Source of the DNA: Anisus vortex | Taxonomy: Eukaryota; Mollusca; Gastropoda; Planorbidae | Assembly (NCBI GenBank): GCA_949126835.1 | Contig: OX421503.1 | Span: forward strand, 3,491,001 to 3,555,000 | Direction: 5' to 3' | Length of the DNA stretch: 64,000 nucleotides | Shown here: in pieces, positions 24,338 through 36,537 of the stretch | Position numbering within the stretch: position 1 is the first letter of the stretch | Layout: each line of letters starts with the position of its first letter | Position numbers and translations under genes: made by a program | Notes under the pieces: generated by a model | Database searches by the model: none | What the model saw: only the letters and a program-made list of their open reading frames with translations | What the model was told of the DNA's origin: nothing

Positions 24338-24830
24338 TATTTATTTAGCGCTTCTATCCATGCCTACGTCATCGGCCCTCATGAGGATCTACTCAGCGCC
24401 ATTAAATCCAGAAAACTCCGATGGTATGGGCATGTGGCAAGATCCGAAGGCCTGGCGAAAACCATCCTGCAGGGCACAGTGCGTGGTGGAAGAAAGAGAG
24501 GCAGGCTGAAGAGACGATGGGATGATGACATCAAGGAGTGGAGCGGCTTGTCTCTTGCGGACTCCCAGAGGGCGGCGCAGGACCGAGACAAATGGCGTAA
24601 AATTATCCAACTGTCAAAAAATGCCTCCAACGACCCTCGCCCGGGTTATGGGATAGAAGAAGAACCATGCTATTTTATCATGCTCAGTGCGATCTAAAAT
24701 TTTAATGGTCCTCTAGTCCCAAAACTCCTGCAGGGCGGCAGGGATCGCTCGGTGGCAGGGATAGAACCCGCGACATGTCAGTTGGTTTTTGGTTGGCAGT
24801 CCCGTGAACTAACCTCAGGACCAGCCGGCT
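24338..24830 (+). repeat. Dispersed 'agcgcttctatcc' repeat split by a LINE
   Basis: 24338-24363 and 24665-24830 are two halves of one repeat ('tttatttatttagcgcttctatccatgc' continuing 'tattttatcatgctcagtgcgatct'). An uninterrupted relative is at 48349-48410 and a partial one at 1825-1880. Confidence 0.65.
24364..24664 (+). pseudogene. RTE-type LINE tail with CCATGC target duplication
   Basis: One frame reads RWYGHVARSEGLAKTILQGT, then RKRGRLKRRWDDDIKEWSG and RDKWRKIIQ. This is the typical C-terminal end of an RTE-clade endonuclease/reverse-transcriptase polyprotein. It ends in an (AGAAGA)-like tail and is flanked by CCATGC at 24358-24363 and 24665-24670. It is heavily 5'-truncated. Confidence 0.75.
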
Positions 24831-25782
24831 TCAGATAAAGATAATAAAGACTGAACGGACTGCATGTATTAGATACAAGACACATTGTCACCAAAGAGAA
24901 ACAGCTTCCTTGATACCCATTGCATGCGATATCTACAGATAAATAATCATTCAATAGCCCCCAAACATAGATTTTGTGTATTTCCATCTAACTGTATCCA
25001 AACATAGATTATATGTATTTCGATGGTATCCGTATCCAAACATAGATTGTATGTATTTTGATGGTATCCGTATCCAAACTTAGATTATATTGAATCTCAA
25101 AATAATATATACACCTAAATATAAATTAGATATCTCCAGAAAGCCAACATGTTTATTAAACCTTTTGCTCACAAACTTGTGTTTATCGAAGGATAGATAT
25201 CAATTTGTGGATAACATGTATTAGTAATGCTGCTTTACTGCTTTGTTTAACTTCTCTAATGATCGTCTATCACACAGAATCCACGTGGTCAGAAAACACT
25301 AACTTTAGGCTTGTGTTGAGATCAGCTGCACGCGCTCACACAACGCCTGCAGCCCCACCCCCCCCCCTGAAGAATGCTCACTAGACCAGTAATGCATGTA
25401 CCTACGTTAAACAAAGGGCCCCGCTGCCCCACCCTCTATGACTCTGTTATAGATCCCCTCATGTTTACGTTGTGAGCCAGTGTCCCCTCACCTGTTCGCT
25501 TTAGCGCGAGTCAGGGAGTGAACTGGTGGACTTGATAGTTCGATCAACATTTCGATCCCTATCAACCAGTTCTGGTATCCCGTCACGGACTTCCTCCAGA
25601 TTTTCTGTGACTATAACAAGTAGTTTCTGCAGATTTACGAACAACGCATGATTTTATAATCAATGAGCGTAACGTAGTGCAAATTATACCAAAATAAATG
25701 GCATAATTATACATTCAAATGTTCCAGCATTAACCATTTTACATGAATCAATATATACAAGCTGGCGTTTCTATGTTACAAG
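24831..25782. other. No gene seen
   Basis: 25000-25090 holds short direct repeats of 'tatccaaacatagattatatgtatttcgatgg'. A poly-C run lies near 25358. Nothing coding is recognised. Confidence 0.35.
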
Positions 25783-26170
25783 TGCCTGAATAACTCTGCC
25801 CCCGACTACCTTCGCTCCTGTCTCGAGCTCTATACTCAATCCCACCTTCTCCGCTCGGCTTCTTATACACTTACTCTTCAGATCCCTCGTGTGAAACTGG
25901 TTTCCGCTGTCGAACGGGCATTCTGATACGTGGGCCGGTCCGCACGGAATGCCCTCCCACTACAACTTCGACAGAGCCCTAGCTTTGTCCCCTTCAGAAG
26001 CCGGCTCAAAACCTTCCTATTCTAGTAGCAGTTTATTATTTTATTTTATTATTTCTCATTTATACATTTTTGTCTTTTATTCGTTATCTGTACTATGTCT
26101 GTAACTGTTGACAGCGCATAGGACTGTTCCCAACGGGATATGCGCTATACAAGTCTTATTATTATTATTT
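25783..26170 (+). pseudogene. L2/CR1-like LINE 3' end
   Basis: Translation gives NNSAPDYLRSCLELYTQ, then LRSASYTLTLQIPRVKLVSA, an in-frame TGA, and SARNALPLQLRQSPSFVPFR. This is the familiar C-terminal pattern of L2/CR1-type reverse-transcriptase ORFs. It ends 'gggatatgcgctatacaagtc' plus a (TTA)n tail. Truncated and mutated. Confidence 0.7.
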
Positions 26171-26267
26171 TTATATTTCATCAAATGTGTATACAAAATT
26201 TCATAGCTACCGGTAAACATACGCCCGTCAGCTTTCATTGGTGTAACTCTTAAATATTAAAGTACTA

Positions 26268-26440
26268 CAGTTTAGAGGCCAACCGAAATTCGGTTAAGGT
26301 TTTGGTTTCGGTGCCGAAAGTAGGCGAATAACCTACAACCTATTTCGGCGTGGTTTCGGTTTTGGGTTTTGGCCGAAGCGAAAAAGCTAGCTTTCTGTTT
26401 GGTTTTTGGTTTGGACCTAAATTGATATTGACTTTCGGTC
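26268..26440 (+). mobile_element. hAT-type MITE-like repeat
   Basis: It begins 'cagtttagaggccaaccgaaattcggtt' and is dense in GGTTTCGG / CCGAAA motifs, as in CCGAAA-rich hAT-derived non-autonomous elements. The far end is not defined. Confidence 0.4.
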
Positions 26441-26857
26441 ATAAACCGAATATCTACTGTAACTTTCGAAATTCAGACTGCAACGCTAGTGCTGTGTCTA
26501 TTAATCTACTTATTTATAATTTCATTTTGTTAAACTGTTGCGAATATATTTGAAGATATTAATAAAAGATTATCTAACCATCCCTAAGGATGTTCGAAAA
26601 TGGAGCGTGGGATTACTGTGCAGTCTTTTCAATTTTTTGGGAGGCAATTTTGGTTTAACTTTTGACTAAAGCTTTTAAGAAATTATCTTATAAATTATTG
26701 GCAAAAACTACCATACAACCAGTTATATTTCACGGTATACATAATTACGGCTCGTAAGCTATTGACGATACATGTCCAAAGTGAAATCGCAAAAGTATAA
26801 TATGAAACAATAATAATTAACACATATGATTGGTTGAACACCCACACATTGCTTTAA

Positions 26858-26906
26858 ATATATATATATATATATATATATAAATATATATATATATATT
26901 TATATA
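26858..26906. repeat. (AT)n microsatellite
   Basis: Near-perfect TA dinucleotides with a few interruptions. Confidence 0.9.
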
Positions 26907-27861
26907 AATGAATGTTAACCCTAGAAAAACGTATTGTGAGCGCAAAAAAGCTCACCAGATAAGCGTAATAATTGTTTCCCGCATGCTATGGCTGAGTGTA
27001 GCATTTAGTATACAAAATGAATTGAGACAAACAGAGATGTGCCGATACATCAAGAGCTGAGAGTAAATTCCAATGCCCGAGCCCCATAGCTGTTTATTGA
27101 TATGGCGCAGAAAAAAAAATGTTATTTGAAAACGTAAATGTAAAACACTACCTTCACACGACAACCATTCAACAAACAAACTAGATGGATAAAATGTATC
27201 AGAATTAGGTATAATGTAAATTGTCATTCGAGCTTTCGAGCAAAAAATAAATAAATAACAACATTATAATGGTACATGTATTGTAAAAAAATATAAGAGA
27301 AATTGCAAGCTTTTCTAAAATAAAAATATTTATTGTTTACTGCTGCAAGACTCAATTATTTTTATTGGAACTACCAGTACATATTTGTGTACAGCTGTTG
27401 TACAACAAGTTCGTCGAATGTTAGATACAAATTATTCATCTTCAAATTGTTAAGGTTACACCTTAGAGGATGTAAAACATAATATAATGTTACACTAAAA
27501 TGTAGACCTATAGAGTATTAGTGTGGTTTCTTATAGTATTTTTTTTTCTATTGTTAACTTAATTGAAGCTTTAACGTTATATTAGAAAAGCACAATTAAT
27601 GACAACACTATATGATATAGCTCCGTCTTGTTTAGACTTACGCTTAATTCGAAAGTGTGATTACAAAGAAATACAGAGTGGCCGACTGGTCCTGCGTTGA
27701 TCATCTGATGCGGCCCGAATCGAGCCGCTTCGCAGGTGGAAATCTTCTACAATAGCTCAGTTTCATACTAGATACAGTCTTCGATAATGGCATTTTTTTT
27801 TGTAGGTTTAGACCCCAAGAGGATTCGCGGTGTAGAAACTGCAGGGAGACGGCCAGACATT
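26907..27861. other. No gene seen
   Basis: AT-rich sequence. I see no coding similarity or defined repeat. Confidence 0.35.
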
Positions 27862-28905
27862 TATTTATTTATTTATTTATTGAGGCATTTTTATATAGCG
27901 CTTACCTTACAGCTCTAAGCGCTTTACAATTATTTTTTTTAGTAAAGTATTTAAGCTACTAAAATAAATAGACAATAGCTACATCATTAAATGGCTTAAA
28001 GATAATAGGTACAGCAATAAAAATTGATTTTAAAAATAATAGGTGCAACATTAAAAGTGACAAAAACGATAGTTACAATATTAAAAAAAACAATGGCTAC
28101 AACATTGAAGTGGCTATAAAACAAAGACACAGTAGCACATACTGGTAATAATACAAAGGAAGCATAAAAACAAACCGAGACCAGGAAAGAGGCATCACAG
28201 GTCATAGGCGGACATAAACAGATGGGTTTTAAGGGACTTTTTGAAAGTGGAGGAGGTTTCACAATGACGGATGTGGAAGGGGAGCTGGTTCCAGAAAGTG
28301 GGGGCGTGGAAGAAGCTGGAACGGTCGCCGATGGTTTTGGTCTTGGGATTGAGAGGGTTCTATTGTCAGTAGAAGAGCGTAGTTGTCTTGTGGGGATGTA
28401 AGGAAGCAACAATTCAGAGAGATAGACAGGAAAATGAGGGTCAGTGAAAGAATTGAAGCATAGATTGGCAGACTTGTACTTTATGCGAGAGGATATTGGA
28501 AGCCAGTGGAGTTGCTGCATTTGTGGTTGAATGTGGTCATGTTTCTTTGCTTTAAAAATGAGTCTGCATGCTGAGTTCTGTACCCTCTGAAGTTTGTCTA
28601 TGTGGTGCTGAGGAATGCCTGCGAGGAGAGTGTTACAGTAGTCAAATTTTGAAAGAATGAGTGAACAGACGAGAGTTTTTGTGGCGTCAAAGGAGAGGAG
28701 GTGTCTAATGGCGCTGATTTTCGCTGAGTTCGTTGTATGCTGATCTGCAGATGTTCGTGACGTGTTTGTCCATGCAGAGGGTGTCTGTGAAAGTGACTCC
28801 AAGGTTTCTGGCAGAGGAAGAGAGTGTGATATCAGAGTTGCCGATAGATATAGAAGAAGGAGCAGATGGAGGGAGAGATTGTGCATACCCTTTATGGGAG
28901 TGTGT
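27862..28905 (-). pseudogene. L2/CR1-type LINE, frameshifted 3' half
   Basis: On the minus strand one frame has LSSSARNLGVTFTDTLCMDK and HVTNICRSAYNEL. A shifted frame continues KISAIRHLL, LVCSLILSKFDYCNTLLAG, LQRVQNSACRLIF and LHWLPISSRIKYK. A second shift leads to PTFWNQLPFHIRHCETS and FKKSLKTHLFMSAYDL plus stop at 28195-28197. These are thumb and C-terminal signatures of L2/CR1-type reverse transcriptases. A 3' UTR follows down to a (TTTA)n tail near 27862. At least two frameshifts make it inactive; the catalytic YADD region is missing. Confidence 0.8.
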
Positions 28906-29229
28906 CACAGTTACGAAATGTTTGGAACAGATGCTATGGGTCCAGAGCTTGTTATCTGAGCGTGATATCAGAGCGCGATATCTGAGTGTGTTATCTGAGC
29001 GTGTTGTCTGCTTCAATGAACAATTGTATAATTTAAGCTTCATGAACACATCCATCCGTCCATCCATTTTCAATGATAATTACGATGACGGTGATTTAAA
29101 TATTTCGTCTCTTCCTCCTATTTAACTCTTTAGAATATTTAACGGACTCTTTTCCCATAATTCAAATTTGTATTGATAGTAAATTATTGCAGTGCGGTGT
29201 CCACAAGACCAGCAAGCCTCACGGATGTG

Positions 29230-30070
29230 ATAGCCTTAAAACACTTGTTGATTGTTAAAAGAAAATTAAAGAGCTTAAAGACCAAGTGAACAGCTTTTTA
29301 TCAAAATTGAGATAAACGTTTATTTTGATAGTAAATAGTGTATTCAGTACCCTAATGCTAGTAAAATCATTTATATAAAATATTAAACATGACTTTCGAG
29401 TAATTAGTTCAATATTAGCACTTAAATGTGCGTAGGAAAAATCCAAATCTCGTAGCCGTTTGATATGGCAACAAAGGAAAGTGACGTCAGAGAAGGAATT
29501 CCGACAAGGAAAAATGAATATTATCATGTGTTTTGAATCTATTTCCACGTGTTTTGAATCTTTTCCCGGTCTTATTTTTAACAAAATGGCTAAATATAGA
29601 TTTTGTGGGTCGTGTTTTGTTTATTTATTGTCTTTCTAACACGTCACTTCCGAATGAGACTTTTACAAATATCGTCCCTTCGAGAAAAAGCTGTTCACTT
29701 GGTCTTTAAAACACTTGTTGATTGTTAATAGAAAGTTAAAGAGCTTTAAACACTTGTTGATTGTTAAAAGAAAGTTAAAGAGCTTTAAACACTTGTTGAT
29801 TGTTAAAAGAAAGTTAAAGAGATTTAAACACTTGTTGATTGTTAAAAGAAAGTTAACGAGCTTTAAACACCTGTTAATTGTTAAAAGAAAGTTAAAGAGA
29901 TTTAAACACTTGTTGATTGTTAAAAGAAAGTTAAAGAGCTTTAAACACTTGTTGATTGTTAAAAGAAAGTTAAAGAGCTTTAAACACTTGTTGATTGTTA
30001 AAAGAAAGTTAAAGAGCTTTAAACACTTGTTGATTGCTAAAAGAAAGTTAAAGAGCTTTAAACACTCCTT
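29230..30070. repeat. 39-bp minisatellite interrupted by a MITE
   Basis: About nine copies of a 39-bp unit ('tttaaacacttgttgattg' then 'ttaaaagaaagttaaagagc') run from 29706 to about 30070. One isolated unit lies at 29230-29278, on the other side of an inserted element. Because 39 is divisible by three, both strands stay open across the array; I do not regard those frames as genes. Confidence 0.85.
29279..29705. mobile_element. 427-bp TTAA-type MITE
   Basis: It has 21-bp perfect terminal inverted repeats starting AGACCAAGTGAACAGC, at 29279-29299 and 29685-29705. TTAA flanks both ends (29275-29278, 29706-29709). TTAA duplication is typical of the piggyBac superfamily, although these termini lack the usual CCC start. 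No transposase is present. Confidence 0.8.
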
Positions 30071-30099
30071 AAAGACACGTTTTGTTTTATAATTAATCA

Positions 30100-31289
30100 A
30101 ATCACTTTATATCTTGATCGTTGTAACTGTTATATATATACACCTAGTTTATATACATCCGATTCAATTAGATAAATCAAATGAAATAAATATGTTAAAT
30201 TATATTTATTTTTGAAATGTAATAAATATCGGTGCAAAAAGATATAAAAGAAAATCAATTTTAAATCTATAACTACTTTCTATACAATGTATTGTTCAAA
30301 AATGATTCTCATATCTTTATAACTGTTATAATGTTGTTTGTAAATATGTTAAAATAATATGCAGGCAGATATTTAGCTGTTTTACTTTTAATATTTTTAA
30401 ACTGCACATTTTCAGTTGTGTAACTTATCCAAGCCCCAATGAAGTACACTGCATTTTTTTTTCTATTGTTACAATAAAATGTGTCAATAAAAAATTGGTT
30501 ATGGAGGCAAAGCCGATACACTGTTACAATATGACGGGAATGATAAGGGGTCAAGAGGTCAGCACGGGGAGCTTGTCAGTGTGACGTCGAGAGAGAGAGA
30601 GTTAGTACATGGTAGAAGGAAGATCGGTGTCAGAGATCTGGAGTCATAGATTGTTAGAACAGACGTTGATACCTAATTTTAGAGAACGTAAAGTGAATTG
30701 AGCTGAATTGATATGCTGGTATCTGTATACTATTCTTATTGTTGAAGTATAATAAATTGCTTGCTAAAAAAAGACTTTCTAGACTTATTGTTTGGAAGAG
30801 AGAATGAAAGTCGGCACTTAGGCAGTTTTTACGTCTGCAAAGATATCACATCTGTCACGACAACAACACCAGCAATAGTGGCAGTGACAATATGTTATTA
30901 TTATACTTAATTTATATACCTTTAAAAATACCAGAAAAAAAATTGTAATGGGGTAAAATTAGATCTATAATTCAAAGAAGTATTCATTTTCTTTTTCTAA
31001 TTCTTCTATAATAAACACTTTGAAAAGACGGGTACAATAGGATAATTGTATGCATTATACTAATTCAATTTACACAACTGTTAAACTAATAAACCAGCGT
31101 AAAATAGAAGAGAGGAATAGATAATAAATTGATATTTTTCTTCCAATGATATTAAGACATTTGTTTTACCAGTCAAATTACCTCGAAAATAATATGTCAG
31201 AAAGGGAGAAAGCTAATAATGCTTTGTTTTTTTACATCTGTTAATTAATGGTTAGTTATTATTCGAAACAACTTAAAGTAAAATAGTGT
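30100..31289. other. No gene seen; possible LTR-like segment
   Basis: About 30540-30870 is richer in G+C, contains an AATAAA-type signal near 30751 and ends near 'cacgacaacaacacc'. It could be a solo LTR, but I found no matching termini. Confidence 0.3.
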
Positions 31290-31950
31290 CATGTATTAAT
31301 AACGCCCAGCTCTCTCTCAACGCAAGTTTTGTGGGAGGTACTAAAGTCTAGACTGTTCTAAGAATCCACTCTTGTGCCGACCTCAAATTCTCGGAATGGC
31401 TAGGAATAGTTTATTATTTATCGTACAGGATAGTTTATGTTAAAACTATCATTTTTATAATGAGTTTTGTAATGATACCCTTATTTCACCCCTCCTAGTA
31501 ATAGGTCTGTTCACCGCTCTTCTCCGCGAGTATTTAATGATTCGTGTTGTCTTCAAGGCAGTTAGTTTTGTAGATACTTACCTTTGAGCTTTTTATGGAC
31601 GCTTGTGTTGGCACTATTTTATTATTGCTGTAAATACTACATTTATTGTACATACTTTATCACCTGAATTAAATATTATTATCAACAACATTTACACTGA
31701 AGCTTCCGCGTCCATTTACTATTCTATTTTTGTTTCATTGTTTACAATACGATAATATATTTATTTACCACAACATCAAGGAAAGGAACTGTTAGAACGC
31801 AAATCCTGAGTTTGTGCCCAGGACAATAAGGAGTGTTCGTGTAATACTGAAATATAAATAATAATAACCAAAGTCTACCCTAGGACTAACGAGAATTATC
31901 AACAACATTTACACGGCTCTGACCACAAGGGGATTGTGGTCGTAACAATA
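31290..31950 (+). repeat. Dispersed repeat R2, plus-strand copy
   Basis: It shares many blocks with the inverted sequence at 38905-39520, for example 'caaggaaaggaactgttagaac', 'gagtttgtgcccaggac', 'ctaggactaacgagaattatcaac' and 'cacaaggggattgtgg'. It resembles LTR or leader sequence of a retroelement but has no ORF. Confidence 0.65.
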
Positions 31951-32829
31951 GGAAAAGTTAGAGTTTAAGCTTGAAATATAAGTAGCCTACTAGTTTAAAG
32001 CCAAAATGTTTGATTTCGCAAAATCGCCCTAACACTTACGCTTTATTATAAAAAAATAAAGACTTTTAAAAAAGTTATTTATTAAAATAGACTACTGTAT
32101 TATTTTCCTCTTCATTCTTTTAAAAATGTTTTTTATCAATATAATGAATCATTTATTCAGTCGTTCTGCTTAGCGACTTGGTTTTGACAGTTTTGACAGA
32201 TGAAGTAATATCTATATATATTATCATTGATCTATAAAAAAAAATGGATAGGACCCATAAACTATATTCTTGATGACAAAATTCAATGGGCATTCACCTA
32301 ACTTTCACTTATCTATAAAATCATATTTCTTGTAAATATATTCAATAGTCTTCGACTTCCTTTGTGTACAAATAGCGATATACGAAACATATTCAAAAAT
32401 AATAATCCTGACGCTGTGAACATGGAAGGTTTATTACCAACAGTGTTAACTACAAGGAAAAAACTCCAAGTCATGAGACAATTTATTGCATGTTGATATA
32501 CAATAGCATGATGATAGTCAAATCTTTCTTATATTGGTATTATAAATAAAAAAAGAGATAACCTTCTCTGCTAATATATAGTTTACAAAAATATATTGAT
32601 AACATTCGATAAGTTAACATTGATTTTGTTTTTGCTGTTGTAAATTGCAAATGACAGGCTATTTATTGCGTAAATATTATGGTGCAGATTGGCTTAGCGA
32701 CAGAGCGTTGGATCTCCAAAATGTGTGGACTTAGATTGAACTCTTGGGTAACAAAGACATGTACGAATATCTCCATACTCCCAAGCACTCAATCAATTGA
32801 AGTCAATACATCCTCTTTACTAATGACCT

Positions 32830-33070
32830 TAAATAGGGATATAACTAGTGTACTTCGGGAAAATGCTCATCTATCTTAATTTGCCTTAAATTAGGGAAAG
32901 AGTTTAAAGTTTTAAAATTGATTTTACGGAAAGGTACGCCCAGTTTTAATGCATATCCATTCCAGTTGCCCAACACTTCAAGTGCTTTTGGACCCAGTCT
33001 TGTAAATGGAAGTTTAACTCACTAAAACGTGTCGCCAAGTCATACAGAAACATTGGCTTTAACAGCCTGT
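32830..33070. repeat. Dispersed repeat R3
   Basis: Blocks such as 'aatgca.atccattccagt' and 'cttgtaaa' recur in the same order at about 58180-58320. Function unknown. Confidence 0.4.
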
Positions 33071-33173
33071 TCTCCTCATTCAATAACGGATTTTTTTCCC
33101 ATTAAAATACATCTTAATTGCTTCCAGACAAGAAAAAAATATCTATCCAATACTTTGCCTATAGGCCTACTCC

Positions 33174-33749
33174 GTATGACTTTCTTCTAAAAGAAACTAT
33201 ACAATTGACTATCTTAACAAGAGATTCAGTCACGGATTACAAGTTCAATGACGGGAGCTTTGCATACAAAGATTACTGAACTGAAACAGTCGACGTCCAG
33301 TGTGATTCCATGTAGTTCGCCATACATCACCCACTTATTATGCTAACATACGTTGTTTTAACTTGCATTAAACAATATTCTTTGAGGTCTTTCACGTGCC
33401 CTGTGGCTGTTGATTGTTGGTCGACACCGGGTAGTTTATTTTCCCGGTACCCTCCATATCTGGGAGGCGTTTCACTATCTGCCACCTGGGGAGGTGCTCG
33501 ATGGGAGAACAACAGCAACGAACTCCACATGTTTTATCATAAACATATATTTAATTACATTATATTTAGAATTCCAAATTATAATGTTTGATCGATTTTT
33601 TCAATGACAGAAATAAAAGTAAGTTTTATGTGATTCATAAATCATCAGAAACGTGCCTAGTTTTAGGTCATGAAATGCTATACTTCGGACCTACTTTTTC
33701 CCAAAACTTGACCAAATACAAACAAACATTTTTTTTTTTTTAGTAGTTT
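33174..33749. repeat. 576-bp direct repeat, left copy
   Basis: It matches 36538-37113 at a constant offset of 3364 bp, with no difference that I could find. It starts 'gtatgactttcttctaaaag' and ends in a T-run followed by 'tagtagttt'. It abuts the 5' end of the LINE. Confidence 0.9.
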
Positions 33750-36537
33750 ATATGTAGACAAAAACGAAGATTATACCTTAAAGCAAGAAGAATGAATAGT
33801 ACCCTTAAAACCAAAGGCTCACTAGAAAGTTTAAAAACACACAGTAAAAACTACAAGCGTGAAATGAACACCGCTATAAATAAATATGAAAACAAAATGA
33901 GAAATAAAATAAAAAATCTGAAAGGAAAGAATCCAAAAGAATACTGGCGTATCCTAAAGGATAAAAACAGAAAAGAAGATTATAATGAAATTAGTATTGA
34001 CGAATTGTTCCATTTTTTCAAATCCCAAAACGAAACGACAGACAACTGTTGCATGAACCCAATAAAAACCAATTTAACCGCACCTAACTTAGATACGACA
34101 AGACTTAATGGTGAAATAACATATAATGAAGTGTTATCAGCCATCAATAAAACAAGTAATAATAAAAGCTGCGGACACGATAAAATTTATAATGAATATA
34201 TAAAATGCACAAAGGTTATAATGATACCCACATACGTAAAATTATTCAATGTTATCCTAAAAGATGGAATTTTCCCCGAAAGCTGGTCACTAGGGATGAT
34301 ATGTCCAATATATAAAAATAAAGGCAGCAAGGCAAAGCCCGAAAACTTTAGACCAATTACCTTATTATCATGCTTAGGTAAACTATTCTCATCCATTCTT
34401 AATGTACGAATGGAGATGTTCCTTGAAGAGCACAACTTATTAAACGAGAATCAAATGGGTTTTAGAGAAGGTTATTCCACAACGGAAGCATCATTTATAC
34501 TATATGCGCTGAGCTTTTTAATAAAAAATAAAGGTGACAAACTGTTCTGTGCATTCATTGATCTAAAAAGAGCTTTCCCGTCTATTAAAAGAAAATTACT
34601 CTGGGCGAAAATGTTAGATATAGGCATAGATGGAATTTTCCTTAAATGTATACAGGGGTTATATAGAGATATTAAATCGACAGTAAAATTAAATACAAAC
34701 CTGTCACCGTTATTTAACTGCGAAGCAGGACTAAGAGAGGGAGAACATCTGAGCCCTCTATTATTTTCTATGTTTATTAATGACTTAGATTCTTATTTAG
34801 AACTAAAAGGCGCAAGTAGCTTAACTATCAGCAACGATAACAACGCAGATTTACTAAAAATATTCACATTATTATATGCTGACGACACAACAATCCTAGC
34901 TAAAACCGCAAAAGAATTACAGAAAAACTTAAATATTTACAGTAACTATTGCAAGGAGAACCACTTAAACATAAATGAAGATAAGACAAAAATAATGATA
35001 TTCGGTAGAAAGGGGAGGGTAGGAAATCAGAAATTTGTACTAAATAATAATATAATAGAAATAGTTTCTAAATTTAAATACCTGGGAATAATCTTCTCAG
35101 CTAACGGTTCTTTCTCAGAACACAGGAAATATTGTAAGATGAAAGGTACTAATGCTATGTTCAATCTTCTCAGAAAATGCCATACACTAAGCTTGCCCAT
35201 AGATAGTCAAATTGATCTATTTGATCAAACAATACTACCTATACTAACCTACGGTTGCGAACTATGGGGTATGGAAAATTGTGACATTTTAGAAAATGTT
35301 AGACTAAGATATTTTAAGATGATTTTAAAATTGAACACAAAAACACCAAATTATGTAGTACTAGGCGAAACAGGCAAACTCTATATAAGATCATTTATTA
35401 AAAAAAGAATGTTACACTTCTGGATCAAAATAGCGACCGGCAAAGAAAGCAGGATTTCTAAAATAATTTATAACATTTTACTTAAAGAGCACCTGGTTGA
35501 AAAATGCAAATGGTCCGCCAATATAAAGTTACAATTGGAACAACTAGGATTAGGATATATTTGGTTAGAACAAGATATAATAGACACTAAACTTTCAAAA
35601 TCAATAATTAACTTACGTATAAATGATCAAAGTAAACAAGAACTTTATGAGAGTATGCAAATAAGCAATAAAGGTAAATTATATAGCGCTCTAAAATATA
35701 AATCTGACTGGGAAAATACTCCACCCTTTTTAAATAAATTACATCTGAAAGAAGCTATCTATATACTAAAAATACGAACAAGTAACAATAATTTCCCTGT
35801 TGAACTGGGTCGCCACTCCAGAATAGATTATAATTTAAGATTATGTCCCTTTTGCTTAAAAGATATAGGAGATGGATTTCACTATTTACTCCAATGTGTG
35901 CACTTCAATGCCCAACGAAAAATGTATCTAAAAAAATATTACTATAACAGACCTAATGTAGAAAAAATGTCGGAACTGCTTAATTCTAGCTCTCTAAAAG
36001 AACTTAAAAAACTAAGCATATTTTCAAAAATATTAGTATCTGCTTTTAAAAAATGAGAAAAAGGTTAGAAATGTTTAAGTATTTTAACTTGCTGGTTTGT
36101 CACTATGATATTGAGAGATAGTCGTAGAAGAAATGTAATATACTAAGCCGCAAGAAAAATTGTGAATGATTTCTTAAATGTTTGTTCTCACTATGTTAAT
36201 GCCGTGCAGGTCTAATGAAAGTGATTTACCTGTATGTCTATGTTAGTAAATTAAGTTGTTGTTTTTTTGTTTTTTTTTTTTTGTTTTTTTTCTTTGTTAG
36301 TTTTTTCCCCCAAAAAATTGTGTTATAAACTAAATTATCCCCCCTGAATTTTCTTTTAGGATACCTTTAATTAATAAATTTTTTATTACTTTCATTTTAT
36401 TACTAATATTGGTTTTACTATTATTGTTCAATTTATTATTCACAAATGCTATAATTTTCTTATGTTTTTGACTATGCCTTTATTGTACCTATGTACTATG
36501 TGGCAAAATAAATATTGTTCATTGTTCATTGTTCATT
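33750..36537 (+). mobile_element. 5'-truncated non-LTR retrotransposon
   Basis: The insert between the direct repeats is 2788 bp. Its reading frame is already open at the left junction (ICRQKRRLYLKARR before the first Met), so the element is cut inside its ORF2, between endonuclease and reverse-transcriptase domains. The 3' end has a T-rich UTR, an AATAAA-like signal and a terminal (ATTGTTC)3 microsatellite at 36514-36537. Such microsatellite tails occur in several LINE clades. Confidence 0.85.
33792..36056 (+). CDS. LINE reverse transcriptase (754 codons, intact)
   Basis: RNA-directed DNA polymerase that would copy element RNA at a chromosomal nick. Visible order: a basic linker (residues 1-70), RT fingers with NFRPITLLSCLGKLFS near 185-200, MGFREGYSTTEASF near 222-235, AFIDLKRAFPSIKR with the catalytic Asp at 257, GLREGEHLSPLLFSMFINDL near 313-332, the catalytic box LLYADDTTIL at 360-369, the thumb motif YLGIIFSANGSF, and a CCHC finger (CPFC...H...C) near 685-705. 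No AP-endonuclease domain is present because the copy is 5'-truncated; the Met at 33792 is simply the first in frame. There is no internal stop, so the insertion is young. The clade is not assigned. It cannot move without a full-length partner. Confidence 0.92.
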   Translation: MNSTLKTKGSLESLKTHSKNYKREMNTAINKYENKMRNKIKNLKGKNPKEYWRILKDKNRKEDYNEISIDELFHFFKSQNETTDNCCMNPIKTNLTAPNLDTTRLNGEITYNEVLSAINKTSNNKSCGHDKIYNEYIKCTKVIMIPTYVKLFNVILKDGIFPESWSLGMICPIYKNKGSKAKPENFRPITLLSCLGKLFSSILNVRMEMFLEEHNLLNENQMGFREGYSTTEASFILYALSFLIKNKGDKLFCAFIDLKRAFPSIKRKLLWAKMLDIGIDGIFLKCIQGLYRDIKSTVKLNTNLSPLFNCEAGLREGEHLSPLLFSMFINDLDSYLELKGASSLTISNDNNADLLKIFTLLYADDTTILAKTAKELQKNLNIYSNYCKENHLNINEDKTKIMIFGRKGRVGNQKFVLNNNIIEIVSKFKYLGIIFSANGSFSEHRKYCKMKGTNAMFNLLRKCHTLSLPIDSQIDLFDQTILPILTYGCELWGMENCDILENVRLRYFKMILKLNTKTPNYVVLGETGKLYIRSFIKKRMLHFWIKIATGKESRISKIIYNILLKEHLVEKCKWSANIKLQLEQLGLGYIWLEQDIIDTKLSKSIINLRINDQSKQELYESMQISNKGKLYSALKYKSDWENTPPFLNKLHLKEAIYILKIRTSNNNFPVELGRHSRIDYNLRLCPFCLKDIGDGFHYLLQCVHFNAQRKMYLKKYYYNRPNVEKMSELLNSSSLKELKKLSIFSKILVSAFKK

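Noticed and set aside
29663..30100. Repeated-peptide frames on both strands (LLIVKRKLKSFKH-type, with KR motifs)
   Set aside because: The 39-bp unit divides by three, so both strands stay open. There is no signal peptide, promoter or splice context, and the KR motifs are coincidental.
33327..33607. Small frames duplicated at 36691-36971
   Set aside because: They are identical because they lie in the 576-bp direct repeats; no domain or splice evidence supports them.
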